The notes beneath the pieces were generated by a model. That model was given only the letters and a program-made list of their open reading frames with translations. It ran no database searches and was not told the origin of the DNA. Source: Ga0077527 sp038106575 (GTDB lineage: Bacteria > Pseudomonadota > Gammaproteobacteria > Burkholderiales > SG8-41). From it: a DNA stretch of 64,000 nucleotides. Each line of letters starts with the position of its first letter. Within the stretch, counting starts at the first letter, position 1. The position numbers were made by a program, and so were the translations under genes. Positions 1 through 7,946 of this stretch are shown piece by piece. The stretch is taken from assembly GCA_038106575.1 (NCBI GenBank), contig JAYOED010000001.1, positions 21,410 to 85,409 on the forward strand. The letters run 5' to 3'.

Positions 1-443
1 TGTTGTTCCGTTTCGCTGAATTTTCAACACTCATCCGGGACATCCATGTCATGCTGCAGCGGGAGGTTGTTGAACGCATGATCGCCGTGCCCGGCGATTC
101 GGAATTCAGCCGGCTATCGGTCATGCTGCAGTATCGCTTCGATATGGAAAAGCTGCTGGACGTGCCGGCCGAGGCTTTTGAACCTGCGCCAAAGGTTGAA
201 TCAGCCGTTGTACGTTTGACACCCCTAGCTTCTCTGCCTCATCCCGCACGCGACGAGACCGTCTTCGGCAATATCGTCGCCCGAGCGTTTTCTCAGCGCC
301 GCAAAACTTTGCGCAATACACTCAAAAACGTGATCGGGGATAATGATTTCGTTGCGCTGGGTATTGACCCCGGGGACCGGGCGCAGGAACTGTCTGTTGC
401 GGATTTCGTGCGTATTGCTGACGCCGTCGCGTCAGCCACCTGA
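1..443 (+). CDS. rsmA: 16S rRNA dimethyladenosine transferase RsmA/KsgA, C-terminal part
   Basis: The gene enters from the left edge, so about the first 115 residues, including the SAM-binding motifs, lie outside the window. What remains matches the family C-terminal half: the stretch around MLQREVVERM, then RLSVMLQYRF, then FEPAPKVESAVVRL, which is the conserved link into the small helical domain. The enzyme dimethylates two adjacent adenosines near the 3' end of 16S rRNA during 30S maturation. It converges on the glyoxalase gene with about 20 bp between stops. No internal disruption is visible. Confidence 0.93.
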   Translation, partial: LFRFAEFSTLIRDIHVMLQREVVERMIAVPGDSEFSRLSVMLQYRFDMEKLLDVPAEAFEPAPKVESAVVRLTPLASLPHPARDETVFGNIVARAFSQRRKTLRNTLKNVIGDNDFVALGIDPGDRAQELSVADFVRIADAVASAT

Positions 444-464
444 CAGGCGAAAGACTCTCGTGGC

Positions 465-860
465 CTAGGTCGCGGCGTTTTTTTTCTGCACGAACTCGAT
501 CTTGTAGCCGTCGGGGTCTTCCACGAAAGCAATCACCGTGGTGCCGTGCTTCATCGGCCCCGGATCGCGGGTCACTTTGCCACCACGCTTTTTGACTTCT
601 TCGCAGGTCTTGTATGCATCTTCTACCTCGACCGCGACATGGCCGTAACCGGTGCCCATTTCATAGGCCTTGGTGTCCCAGTTGTGCGTCAGCTCCAGCA
701 CCGCAGCGCGAGTCTCCTCGTCGTATCCGACGAAAGCGTTGGTAAAGCGACCGCCCGGATAATCTGCCTTTCGCAACAGTCGCATGCCCAGCACCTGGGT
801 ATAGAAATCGACCGAGCGCTGCAGATCGCCGACACGAATCATCGTATGCAACATCCTCAT
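465..860 (-). CDS. gloA: Lactoylglutathione lyase (glyoxalase I)
   Basis: This 131-residue protein has the length and pattern of the nickel-type bacterial glyoxalase I. It converts the hemithioacetal of methylglyoxal and glutathione to S-lactoylglutathione in the cytosol. All four metal ligands sit at the Escherichia coli positions: His5, Glu56 (in AVLELTHN), His74 (in GYGHVAVEV) and Glu122 (in KIEFVQ). The chosen ATG gives that numbering; another ATG lies two codons downstream. It follows the rubredoxin gene on the same strand after a short gap, so the two may be co-transcribed. Confidence 0.95.
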   Translation of the reverse strand: MRMLHTMIRVGDLQRSVDFYTQVLGMRLLRKADYPGGRFTNAFVGYDEETRAAVLELTHNWDTKAYEMGTGYGHVAVEVEDAYKTCEEVKKRGGKVTRDPGPMKHGTTVIAFVEDPDGYKIEFVQKKNAAT

Positions 861-882
861 AAGTCACACCCCCGGAAAACCA

Positions 883-1068
883 TCAGATCTGCACCATCTC
901 GAAATCTTCCTTGCGAGCACCACATTCGAGACAGGTCCAGTTCATCGGAACCTCTTCCCATCGCGTGCCAGGAGCAATGCCTTCATCGGGTATGCCCGCC
1001 GCTTCATCATAGATGTAGCCGCAAATCAGGCACATGTATTTCTTGTACTGCGCGTCGTCAGTTGTCAT
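883..1068 (-). CDS. Rubredoxin
   Basis: A 61-residue single-iron electron carrier. The four cysteine ligands are Cys13 and Cys16 (YMCLICGYIY) and Cys46 and Cys49 (NWTCLECGA), with the family signature DEGIAPGTRWEEVP between them. Length and spacing are standard for small rubredoxins, which pass electrons between reductases and oxidases or alkane hydroxylases in the cytosol. The partner is not in the window. It is divergent from thiD, with about 75 bp between the starts, a layout common in betaproteobacteria. Confidence 0.95.
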   Translation of the reverse strand: MTTDDAQYKKYMCLICGYIYDEAAGIPDEGIAPGTRWEEVPMNWTCLECGARKEDFEMVQI

Positions 1069-1142
1069 CAGAATTTGCCGGGGTCAAATACGCTACAATT
1101 CGTGCGTTATTCTAGCTGATCCTTTCTTCGCCCCCAATCCCG

Positions 1143-2000
1143 ATGACCGACGCGCCGCCCATTGTGATGGTCTTCGCCGCCACCGACCCAACCGGCGGTG
1201 CCGGCCTGCAGGCGGATATCATGACCCTCGCCAGTATGGGTTGTCATCCGGTGTCCGTAGTGACAGCCATCACCATTCAGGACACCATGGGCGTTGATGA
1301 AATTCAGCCGATCGACAGTGAATGGGTTACCGATCAGGCCCGTTGCATTCTTGAAGATATGCCGGTTGCGGCATTCAAGGTTGGCGTTCTAGGTAGTCTC
1401 GAGGCCGTGGCTGCGGTCGCCGAAGTCGTATCCGACTATCCTGAAATTCCGTTGATTCTGGATCCGGTGCTGGCCTCTGGCCGCGGCGACGAATTGGCCT
1501 CCGAAGAAATACTGGCTGCAATCCGCGAACTGTTGATGCCGCAAACGACCATTATCACGCCTAACAGCATTGAGGCGCGACGACTCGCGGCAGACGATGG
1601 CAATGAGAGTGACAGCCCCGATCTCGCGGAATGTGCACAACGGATACTCGCCTCCGGATGCGAGTACGTTCTGATCACCGGCACCCATGAAAATACCAGT
1701 GAAGTTGTTAACACGCTGTACAACAATGACGGGATGATCCGCAGTGATTCCTGGCCGAGGCTGCCCGGAACTTATCATGGCTCCGGATGTACGCTGGCTT
1801 CCGCGCTGGCGGCCACCATTGCTAACGGTGTTGACATGCAGGAAGCTGCTCGCGATGCACAGGAATACACTTGGCAGTCGCTGAAACTGGCTTTCCGGCC
1901 GGGAATGGGTCAGCACATACCCGATCGCCTGTTCTGGGCTCGGGAAGAGGACGCCACATCCGACACGTCTGAGGTCAGCGACGGCAAAGCCCAGACGTGA
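1143..2000 (+). CDS. thiD: Hydroxymethylpyrimidine/phosphomethylpyrimidine kinase
   Basis: A ribokinase-fold kinase of 285 residues that phosphorylates HMP-phosphate to HMP-diphosphate for thiamine synthesis. The substrate-binding N-terminus DPTGGAGLQADI, the DPVLASGRGDEL segment, ITPNSIEAR and the anion-hole and catalytic motif HGSGCTLASALAA are all present in order. The C-terminal 20 residues (acidic, Ser/Thr-rich) extend past the usual end. The stop overlaps the GTG start of thiE by four bases, so translation is probably coupled. I looked for a TPP riboswitch in the short leader and saw no recognisable element. Confidence 0.93.
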   Translation: MTDAPPIVMVFAATDPTGGAGLQADIMTLASMGCHPVSVVTAITIQDTMGVDEIQPIDSEWVTDQARCILEDMPVAAFKVGVLGSLEAVAAVAEVVSDYPEIPLILDPVLASGRGDELASEEILAAIRELLMPQTTIITPNSIEARRLAADDGNESDSPDLAECAQRILASGCEYVLITGTHENTSEVVNTLYNNDGMIRSDSWPRLPGTYHGSGCTLASALAATIANGVDMQEAARDAQEYTWQSLKLAFRPGMGQHIPDRLFWAREEDATSDTSEVSDGKAQT

Positions 2001-2626
2001 AGGCCCGTATCGCGGGGCTGTATGCAATTACGCCCGACCTCGATGACAGCCAAGAGCTGTGCCGGCGCGTGCGGGCGGTGCTGCGCGGCGGCGCGCAAGC
2101 CTTGCAGTACCGCAACAAGGCAGCCACTCCTTCATTACGCATTGAGCAAGCGCGCTTGCTTCAAGAATTGTGCACCGAATACAAAGTGCCGCTAATCATC
2201 AACGATCATGTCGGGCTCGCCCTGAAAACGGGATCGGCAGGACTGCATTTGGGCGCTGATGACGGCCCCCTGTCCGCGGTTCGCGCCCAACTGGGATCGG
2301 AGCGGCTGCTTGGAGCATCGTGTTACGACTGCCTTGATCTGGCGCAAGCGGCCATCGATGCCGGTGCGGATCATATCGCCTTCGGCAGTTTCTTCCCTTC
2401 GATGGTCAAACCTGGGGCAGTGAGACCCCCACCCGAACTTTTGTCGCACGCAAAGGCCCGCTTCAAGGTTCCGGTGGTAGCCATCGGTGGTATCACACCG
2501 GACAATGCCCCGAAACTGATCAAAGCCGGCGCAGATGCCATTGCCGTCATTTCCGCGGTATTCTCGGCTCCCGACATTGAGCAGGCCGCACACGCTTTCC
2601 AGTCCCTGTTTCGGCGCCCGTCATGA
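1997..2626 (+). CDS. thiE: Thiamine-phosphate synthase
   Basis: A TIM-barrel enzyme of 209 residues that condenses HMP-diphosphate with thiazole phosphate to give thiamine monophosphate. It shows the family motifs LYAITP, LQYRNK, IINDHVGLAL, GLHLGADDG, LLGASCYD, AFGSFFPS and VAIGGITPDN in order, ending with AVISAVFSA. It starts with GTG inside the thiD stop (GTGA overlap), and its own stop overlaps the hemL ATG (ATGA), giving a tightly coupled thiD-thiE-hemL unit. Confidence 0.95.
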   Translation: MKARIAGLYAITPDLDDSQELCRRVRAVLRGGAQALQYRNKAATPSLRIEQARLLQELCTEYKVPLIINDHVGLALKTGSAGLHLGADDGPLSAVRAQLGSERLLGASCYDCLDLAQAAIDAGADHIAFGSFFPSMVKPGAVRPPPELLSHAKARFKVPVVAIGGITPDNAPKLIKAGADAIAVISAVFSAPDIEQAAHAFQSLFRRPS

Positions 2627-3900
2627 AAAAAAGCCAGAAGCTGTTCAATCACGCCCAGTTGACCACTCCCGGAGGCGTCAATTCCCCGGTGCGCGCTTTC
2701 AAATCCGTCGGCGGCATTCCCCTGTTTTTCCAGCGCGGCAAGGGAGCGCTGGTATGGGATGCCGACGGCAACAGCTATATCGATTACGTCGGATCCTGGG
2801 GGCCGCTGATCTGTGGTCACGCCCATCCCGACGTCATCAAGTCAGTACAACAGGCGGCTGCGCGCGGACTGTCCTTTGGAGCCCCGACCGAAGCTGAAGT
2901 GGAAATGGCGGATCTGCTGCGCAAGCTGGTGCCCTCGATGGAACAGTTGCGACTGGTCAGCTCCGGCACCGAAGCGACGATGAGCGCCATTCGTCTCGCC
3001 CGGGGTTTTACCGGTCGCAGCAAAATCATCAAGTTCGAAGGGTGTTATCACGGTCATGCCGATGCGCTGCTGGTCAAGGCAGGCTCGGGGGCCTTGACGT
3101 TCGGCCAGCCTTCGTCGGCGGGTGTACCCCCGGAAACCGCTGCGCATACGCTGGTGCTGGACTACAACAACGAAGCACTGCTTGAGGCAGCCTTTGAACG
3201 TGAGGGCAGCGAAATCGCTGCCGTGATCGTCGAACCGGTTGCCGGCAACATGAATCTGGTTGCCCCCCGGCCAGGGTTTCTCGAATTGTTAAGAAAGCTG
3301 TGCACGCAGCACGGCACCGTCTTGATATTCGACGAAGTAATGACCGGTTTCCGCGTTGCACTCGGCGGCGCACAGGCGTTATACGGCATCAAACCTGATA
3401 TGACCACGCTGGGCAAGGTCATCGGCGGCGGCATGCCGGTGGGCGCTTTCGGCGGACGCCGCGACATCATGCAATGCCTCGCACCACTGGGACCCGTCTA
3501 TCAGGCCGGAACGCTTTCAGGCAACCCGGTCGCCGTCGCCGCCGGACTGGCAACACTGAAGCTGGTCCAGGCTCCGGGTTTCTACGATCAACTCGGCGGC
3601 GCCGCTCACCAGCTCTGCAACGGATTGGCGGCAGCGGCCCAGGCCTGCCGCATCCCGTTCTCCGCGCGCAGTATCGGCGGCATGTTCGGTCTTTATTTCC
3701 GCGAATCACCGCCACAGTCGTATGCCGAAGTCTTAACCTGCGACAAGGAGGCTTTCAACCGCTTTTTTCATGCCATGCTTGCCGAGGGCATTTATCTGGC
3801 ACCGTCAGCCTACGAGGCCGGTTTTGTTTCAGCGGCCCATGGCACAACTGAAATCCAGCGGACAATCGACGCAGCAGCAAAGATTTTTGCTGCATTTTGA
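2623..3900 (+). CDS. hemL: Glutamate-1-semialdehyde 2,1-aminomutase
   Basis: A PLP-dependent class III aminotransferase of 425 residues that makes 5-aminolevulinate from glutamate-1-semialdehyde, the C5 route to tetrapyrroles. The N-terminus (GGVNSPVRAFKSVGG), the PLP-phosphate site (SSGTEATMSAIRLARG), the FDEVMTGFR Asp and the Schiff-base lysine in TLGKVIGGGMPVGAFGG are all present. It is coupled to thiE by an ATGA overlap, a frequent betaproteobacterial arrangement. hemB and hemE lie elsewhere in the window, so the haem genes are scattered. Confidence 0.96.
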   Translation: MKKSQKLFNHAQLTTPGGVNSPVRAFKSVGGIPLFFQRGKGALVWDADGNSYIDYVGSWGPLICGHAHPDVIKSVQQAAARGLSFGAPTEAEVEMADLLRKLVPSMEQLRLVSSGTEATMSAIRLARGFTGRSKIIKFEGCYHGHADALLVKAGSGALTFGQPSSAGVPPETAAHTLVLDYNNEALLEAAFEREGSEIAAVIVEPVAGNMNLVAPRPGFLELLRKLCTQHGTVLIFDEVMTGFRVALGGAQALYGIKPDMTTLGKVIGGGMPVGAFGGRRDIMQCLAPLGPVYQAGTLSGNPVAVAAGLATLKLVQAPGFYDQLGGAAHQLCNGLAAAAQACRIPFSARSIGGMFGLYFRESPPQSYAEVLTCDKEAFNRFFHAMLAEGIYLAPSAYEAGFVSAAHGTTEIQRTIDAAAKIFAAF

Positions 3901-3996
3901 CGCGCAGCAAAATAAAATTATCAATTAAAACAAGAGGTTGTGCACATTTAATTTGCTGCAGTCCATAATGGGTTGCAGCCAAATTCCGCCAAGTCC

Positions 3997-4728
3997 ATGG
4001 ATAAAATTCGGCTTTCCAAGTTGATGTCGGAACAGGGCCTGTGCTCACGGCGGGAGGCCGATGTCTATATCGAGCGCGGCTGGGTAATGGTCGACGATGT
4101 ACCGGTCACCGAACTGGGGACCCGGATCTGGCCGACCCAGACTATCCGGCTGACTGCTGAGGCCGCACAGCAACAGCAGGCCAGGGTCACCGTTTTGCTG
4201 CACAAGCCGGTGGGCTACGTTTCCGGTCAGGCTGAAAACAATTACCGGCCGGCCATTACCTTAATCGCTGCAAAAAACCAGCAAAGCAGCGGAAACCAGA
4301 CCCCCCGATTCTCACCGCGCCATCTTCGTGGACTGGCACCCGCCGGACGGCTCGATATTGATTCCACCGGCCTGTTGGTACTGACACAGGATGGCCGCAT
4401 CGCCAGGCAACTCATCGGAGACAACTCGCAGGTGGAAAAAGAATACCTGGTGCGTGTCACCGGCAGCCTGTCAAAGGCAGGTCTCAAGCTGCTGAATCAC
4501 GGCCTGAGCCTGGATGGCGAGTCTCTGCGACCCGCAGAAGTAACCTTGCAAAATACCGATCAGCTGCGCTTCGTTTTACGACAGGGCAAGAAACGGCAAA
4601 TTCGCCGCATGTGTGAACTGGTCGGCCTGTCGGTTACCGGACTTAAGAGGGTGCGCATCGGCAACGTCATGCTCGGCGACCTCCCGGTTGGCCAGTGGCG
4701 GTATCAGCGTCCCGGAGAGAAGTTCTAG
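3997..4728 (+). CDS. RsuA/RluF-family pseudouridine synthase
   Basis: About 243 residues with an N-terminal S4 RNA-binding domain (IRLSKLMSEQGLCSRREAD) followed by the pseudouridine synthase core. The catalytic Asp lies in AGRLDIDSTGLLVL, and the second core motif is RQGKKRQIRRMCELVG. The pattern is closest to RluF, which modifies a 23S rRNA hairpin, but RsuA, RluB and RluE share these motifs, so target assignment is uncertain. I prefer the ATG at 3997 (MDKIRL) to an in-frame TTG eight codons upstream because it begins at the S4 domain. A perfect inverted repeat follows the stop. Confidence 0.88.
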   Translation: MDKIRLSKLMSEQGLCSRREADVYIERGWVMVDDVPVTELGTRIWPTQTIRLTAEAAQQQQARVTVLLHKPVGYVSGQAENNYRPAITLIAAKNQQSSGNQTPRFSPRHLRGLAPAGRLDIDSTGLLVLTQDGRIARQLIGDNSQVEKEYLVRVTGSLSKAGLKLLNHGLSLDGESLRPAEVTLQNTDQLRFVLRQGKKRQIRRMCELVGLSVTGLKRVRIGNVMLGDLPVGQWRYQRPGEKF

Positions 4729-4757
4729 AAACGCAGAAAAGGATTTGTTCTGGGTGC

Positions 4758-4789
4758 GATCCGGCAAGACGGTTTAGCCTTGCCGGATC
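4758..4789. terminator. Inverted repeat between convergent genes
   Basis: GATCCGGCAAG and CTTGCCGGATC form a perfect 11-bp stem around a 10-base loop. It sits between the pseudouridine synthase stop and the convergent phosphonatase-like gene, overlapping the latter's stop codon. No clear T-run follows on either strand, so it may act as a bidirectional transcription barrier or mRNA 3' stabiliser rather than a classic intrinsic terminator. Confidence 0.6.
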
Positions 4790-5450
4790 ACTCCACCATC
4801 AGCACCGCGGGAATGTCAGCGACACTGTCCAGCAGGTGGGTGTGCGGACAGTTTTGCATCCGGCTGCGATCGTGCGCGCCTGACAAGACGCCGATGTTCA
4901 GTGCAACACCTGCATTGTGTCCCGCCAGAAGATCGAGAACGGTATCACCCGCGACCGCAACGCTGCGTACGTCGGCAACCCCGGTGGATTCCATGCAACG
5001 AAAAATCATGAACGGTGCAGGCCGACCCTGAGGAACCTCGTCACCGCAAACCACTGCATCAACGAAACCCTGCCGCCACCTCAGCGCCTCAAGCAGCAGA
5101 TCCGTAGTTTCCCGGTCAAATCCGGTATTCAGTGCAACGCGCACCCCACTGTTACGCAGCAAGCTGATTGCTGCGGGCGCACCCGGAACCGGCTCCACGC
5201 TGTTTTCGAAAGCACGCGCCAGATGCTTTACGAACGTCGCATAAACCCGATGGGCATGTGCCTCGCGGTCTGCGTTGTCCGGCAGCAGATCCAGGATGGC
5301 TTGTCGTTTGGATGCTCCGCGCAGATTGCTGATGGCCCGCGGTTTTACCGCCACGCCATGCGCAGCCAGTGCCGAGACAAAAGCCTGAGGAACCTGACCC
5401 GCATCGCGCACCGTAGTGCCCGCCATGTCCAGAACAACAAGCTTAATCAT
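4788..5450 (-). CDS. Phosphonatase-like HAD-superfamily hydrolase
   Basis: A HAD hydrolase of 220 residues starting MIKLVVLDMAGTTVRD, in which the nucleophile Asp8 is followed by the AGTTV signature of phosphonoacetaldehyde hydrolase relatives. Further family motifs are ALNTGFDRETTDLLLEAL (motif II Thr) and VAVAGDTVLDLLAGHNAGV (motif IV acidic loop). A C-terminal HTHLLDSVADIP segment is typical of the phosphonatase-like subfamily. The natural substrate is unknown, and phosphonate degradation genes are absent nearby. The open frame extends 64 codons upstream, but only from this ATG does it resemble the family. Confidence 0.82.
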   Translation of the reverse strand: MIKLVVLDMAGTTVRDAGQVPQAFVSALAAHGVAVKPRAISNLRGASKRQAILDLLPDNADREAHAHRVYATFVKHLARAFENSVEPVPGAPAAISLLRNSGVRVALNTGFDRETTDLLLEALRWRQGFVDAVVCGDEVPQGRPAPFMIFRCMESTGVADVRSVAVAGDTVLDLLAGHNAGVALNIGVLSGAHDRSRMQNCPHTHLLDSVADIPAVLMVE

Positions 5451-5470
5451 CCCTGAATCCACCCAAGTGC

Positions 5471-5821
5471 TCAGAGCAGATCCACGCCGAAACGCCGCAA
5501 CACAAAAGAAAAACCTCCGAAACAGACCATGGTCAAGGCCGCGCTGGCCAGCAATGTCCACCAGAATCCCAGCCGCGGCAGAAGAAACGGAAAAACCAGA
5601 AACATCGGCAAAGTCGGAATCACGTACCAGAATGTATACCACGCATGATTCGCAATTTTTTCCGGCGGCTGATTCTCCACATACAGCCAGATCAACGCCA
5701 AAACCGTGACCATCGGCAGTGCGGCGACAAATCCACCGAGCTTGTCACTGCGTTTAGCCAGCTCCGAAACCAGCACAACGATGGCAGCGGTCAGAAAATA
5801 CTTACTGATGATCCAGGTCAT
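5471..5821 (-). CDS. DUF3147-like inner-membrane protein
   Basis: A 116-residue hydrophobic protein with about four predicted membrane helices (residues about 4-20, 30-47, 60-80 and 85-108). It begins MTWIISKYFLTAAIVVLVSELAKRS. Length and pattern resemble the DUF3147 family of small uncharacterised membrane proteins. It lies 20 bp upstream of the phosphonatase-like gene on the same strand, so the two are probably co-transcribed. Function unknown. Confidence 0.75.
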   Translation of the reverse strand: MTWIISKYFLTAAIVVLVSELAKRSDKLGGFVAALPMVTVLALIWLYVENQPPEKIANHAWYTFWYVIPTLPMFLVFPFLLPRLGFWWTLLASAALTMVCFGGFSFVLRRFGVDLL

Positions 5822-5881
5822 GACATCCGATCCGGTAATGTTCGGCGCCGACGCAATAATTTTGGTGACTCAATGCACCAA

Positions 5882-6301
5882 TTACTGCCCCGCTCTAGCT
5901 CCAAATTTTACCGGAGCGGCACACGCAACCCGGAACATCAGATCTCCGACGCTATCCGTTTCAACCTTGTCCCAGCTGCGCTGATCGGTGGCGCCAGCAT
6001 GCACTTCTTCACCCTGCGCCATCGTCCCAGAGAAATAAAGCGATACCAGGATATCGCTCATGCGTTTCGCGCAATCAAAAATCCAGTAAGTCTTTGTCGA
6101 CAGGTGCGGCTTTTTGCCGGGAATATCATTCTGCGACTTGCGGTAATCATCGATCGCCCACATCCGGGCTTCGTTACCGGATCGGGTTATCGAGCTGCGG
6201 TCAAGATAAGCGACCAGTTCATCGTCTTCAAAATACTTGGTGAATTCCGCGTGCGCGTTCAGCGCAACGCAGGTCAGGACTGCTGCAATCAGTTTTTTCA
6301 T
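5882..6301 (-). CDS. Exported protein resembling surface-adhesin protein E
   Basis: A secreted or periplasmic protein of 139 residues with a clear signal peptide (MKKLIAAVLTCVALNAHA, cleavage before EFTKYF). The body (KYFEDDELVAYLDRSSI, MWAIDDYRKSQ, then AKRMSDILVSLYFSG) resembles the small surface-adhesin protein E domain common in betaproteobacteria. Two cysteines (in IFDCAKR and RVACAAP) could form a disulfide. I chose the ATG at 6301, which starts the signal peptide and overlaps the upstream thioesterase stop by four bases (ATGA). A role in adhesion is not established for this group. Confidence 0.7.
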   Translation of the reverse strand: MKKLIAAVLTCVALNAHAEFTKYFEDDELVAYLDRSSITRSGNEARMWAIDDYRKSQNDIPGKKPHLSTKTYWIFDCAKRMSDILVSLYFSGTMAQGEEVHAGATDQRSWDKVETDSVGDLMFRVACAAPVKFGARAGQ

Positions 6302-6737
6302 GGTAGGGGAGTAAAGCAATGTTGCCGGCACAAACCGGTGTCGTTCAGCCTTCGATTTTCTTTTTTTAGTTTTTTCTGGTACTTGTCCAGGTCAACGATA
6401 AAGCGATCATAGTCGCATTCGCCGATCTGCTCAATATCGTCGAACTCCTTGATTTTGAAACTCAGTCGGCGCCGGTCCATCTCCGTCAGCTCAACCTCCG
6501 CGCGGATCTGCTTGCCCATCGGTGTCGCACCCATGTAGCGGATGGTGACAACGACACCGACCTGCCCTTGTCCCGGAGACTGATGCGGCGCCACCAGTTC
6601 CCCAGCCGAGGCTTCGCAAAATTGAACCATCGCCGGAGTCGAAAAAACGCGATAGTGGCCGCGCTTCGTCGTCATGCCCGCGATACCTCTTTCTCGACGA
6701 CATGCTTCATCCCAACCTGTAGTGATTTTATTTTCAT
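6298..6737 (-). pseudogene. Hotdog-fold thioesterase (fluoroacetyl-CoA thioesterase-like), frameshifted near its N-terminus
   Basis: The main frame (from 6675) reads RVFSTPAMVQFCEASAGELV, VVVTIRYMGATPMGKQIRAEVEL and IEQIGECDYDRFIVDLDKY, which match FlK-like acyl-CoA thioesterases. The expected N-terminal strand (MKIKSLQVGMKHVVEKEVSR) is encoded just upstream in a different frame from an ATG at 6737. That frame stops at 6672-6674, overlapping the main-frame ATG at 6675. A one-base indel would reunite a normal-length protein of about 145 residues. It could be a real mutation, an assembly error or, less likely, two coupled pieces. A substrate cannot be assigned. Confidence 0.65.
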
Positions 6738-6816
6738 GGGGTTAACCGGATTAGTGTGGCCGGCATTCTATCCGAGGTGACCTGAACTTGCTCGGCCGAA
6801 CACAATTTGACAGAAA

Positions 6817-7445
6817 CTACAGCAAAAACGGCACGATCATCGCGGCCACCATGAGCATGCACAGCAGAAGATACCACGCCATACCCATGAAATTTCCGAA
6901 AACCGGGGCTGCGGGCCAGCGCGCATCCATGAACCCGAACAGCTTCCCCCGGCCTTCCACATACTTCAAACCCCACATCAATTCGGCGTACAAATACAGC
7001 GCCTAGAAGGCAAAAATATTCGGAAACCATGTCATCGGATATGCGCCGTCGCGCAAAAAGAGGTACAGATCATATGACCAGCTCGCAGAGAACATCCATA
7101 CACAAGCCGCTACATAAAAGTGGATTTCAGGGCGTTTTTTGCAAATAACCAGATAAATGCTGGCAACGGCCCATGGGGCTGTGGTGTACACAAGAACGGA
7201 CATGAATGCCGCATCAAAATAATCCCAGGTCGGATCTTCAGTGTGCGCTGCGATGACCACCATGCCGGTGGCTGCAATCACGAAACTGATCCACTTCAGC
7301 GCTGGAACAATCCTGACCTGTAGGTTTGACGAAAAAGGTCCAGCTCGCTCCGCAGGCGGACCATCAACACGACGGCAATCAGGCAAGCCAGCCCCCAGAC
7401 CAGCGTGTAGCCCACAAAAAAATCTGGAAGACTCCCCGGTTCCAT
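6817..7445 (-). pseudogene. Broken multi-pass membrane protein, unknown family
   Basis: Three segments read as one membrane protein of about 205 residues. The first starts MEPGSLPDFFVGYTLVWG at 7445 and runs to about 7320. A frameshift at about 7305-7330 leads into ALKWISFVIAATGMVVIAAH, which continues through two more hydrophobic helices to PNIFAF. An in-frame TAG at 7003-7005 interrupts it, after which the same frame continues ALYLYAELMWGLKYVEG to MVAAMIVPFLL and a final TAG at 6817. About five membrane helices are predicted. Continued coding character past both lesions argues for a recently inactivated gene or sequence errors. I do not recognise the family. Confidence 0.6.
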
Positions 7446-7513
7446 CTCCAGCTGGCCCTGTCTGATGCAATAGTATTCTGTAGCCAACCGGGACCGCCTA
7501 CGGAAGAATCAGC

Positions 7514-7751
7514 TTACTTTTCGGGGAGCGCAACTACGCCGATGGCGTCGGGATCGCAACCCAACGCCTTGGCCATGCTGCCAAGGGTGTCTTCGGTGAG
7601 GGCAACAACAGAACAGTCTGCCTCGATGCCCTTGGCAGTAAGGAAAGCTTTTGCCCGGTCCCCCGAATTCCAGATCACAACCAGATCCGCCTGACCTTCT
7701 CCCGCGCTGCGTAGCCGAAAAACCATCGGATTTAATGATGATCGCAAACAT
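7514..7751 (-). pseudogene. Small soluble protein, frameshifted after its start
   Basis: A strong Shine-Dalgarno sequence (AGGAGG) lies seven bases before an ATG at 7751 that reads MFAIIIKSDGF. The coding-like continuation FRLRSAGEGQADLVVIWNSG to CDPDAIGVVALPEK is in another frame, so a small indel at about 7715-7725 is implied. Joined, it would be about 78 residues. A longer open frame to 7930 exists but lacks any coding signature upstream. I do not recognise the family. It is the third disrupted gene in 1.5 kb. Confidence 0.45.
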
Positions 7752-7946
7752 GTTTTGGCCTCCTGTAGCGGAACCACAAACCCGCTTCCCCGGATTTCTG
7801 ACACAGAAAACGCGATTAGGCCACCGGATTCCGTATGCTCTCCCGCTGCGGGCGGTGCCGCTTCAATCCGCGGCCGGATTGAGCCCGTGAAACCCGATTT
7901 CGGAATCAGTGCGGTGCTGACGGCAGCCACCGGGACCCGGTTTGCG

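Noticed and set aside
1069..1142. TPP riboswitch upstream of thiD
   Set aside because: The leader is only about 75 bp and lacks the conserved TPP core motifs.
7003..7005. In-frame TAG with coding continuation, as a recoded (pyrrolysine-like) codon
   Set aside because: The same gene also carries a frameshift, its neighbours are broken, and other genes use TAG as an ordinary stop; a nonsense mutation is simpler.
7514..7930. A 138-residue open frame extending the small protein upstream
   Set aside because: The upstream half has no coding character and the good Shine-Dalgarno lies at 7751 in another frame.
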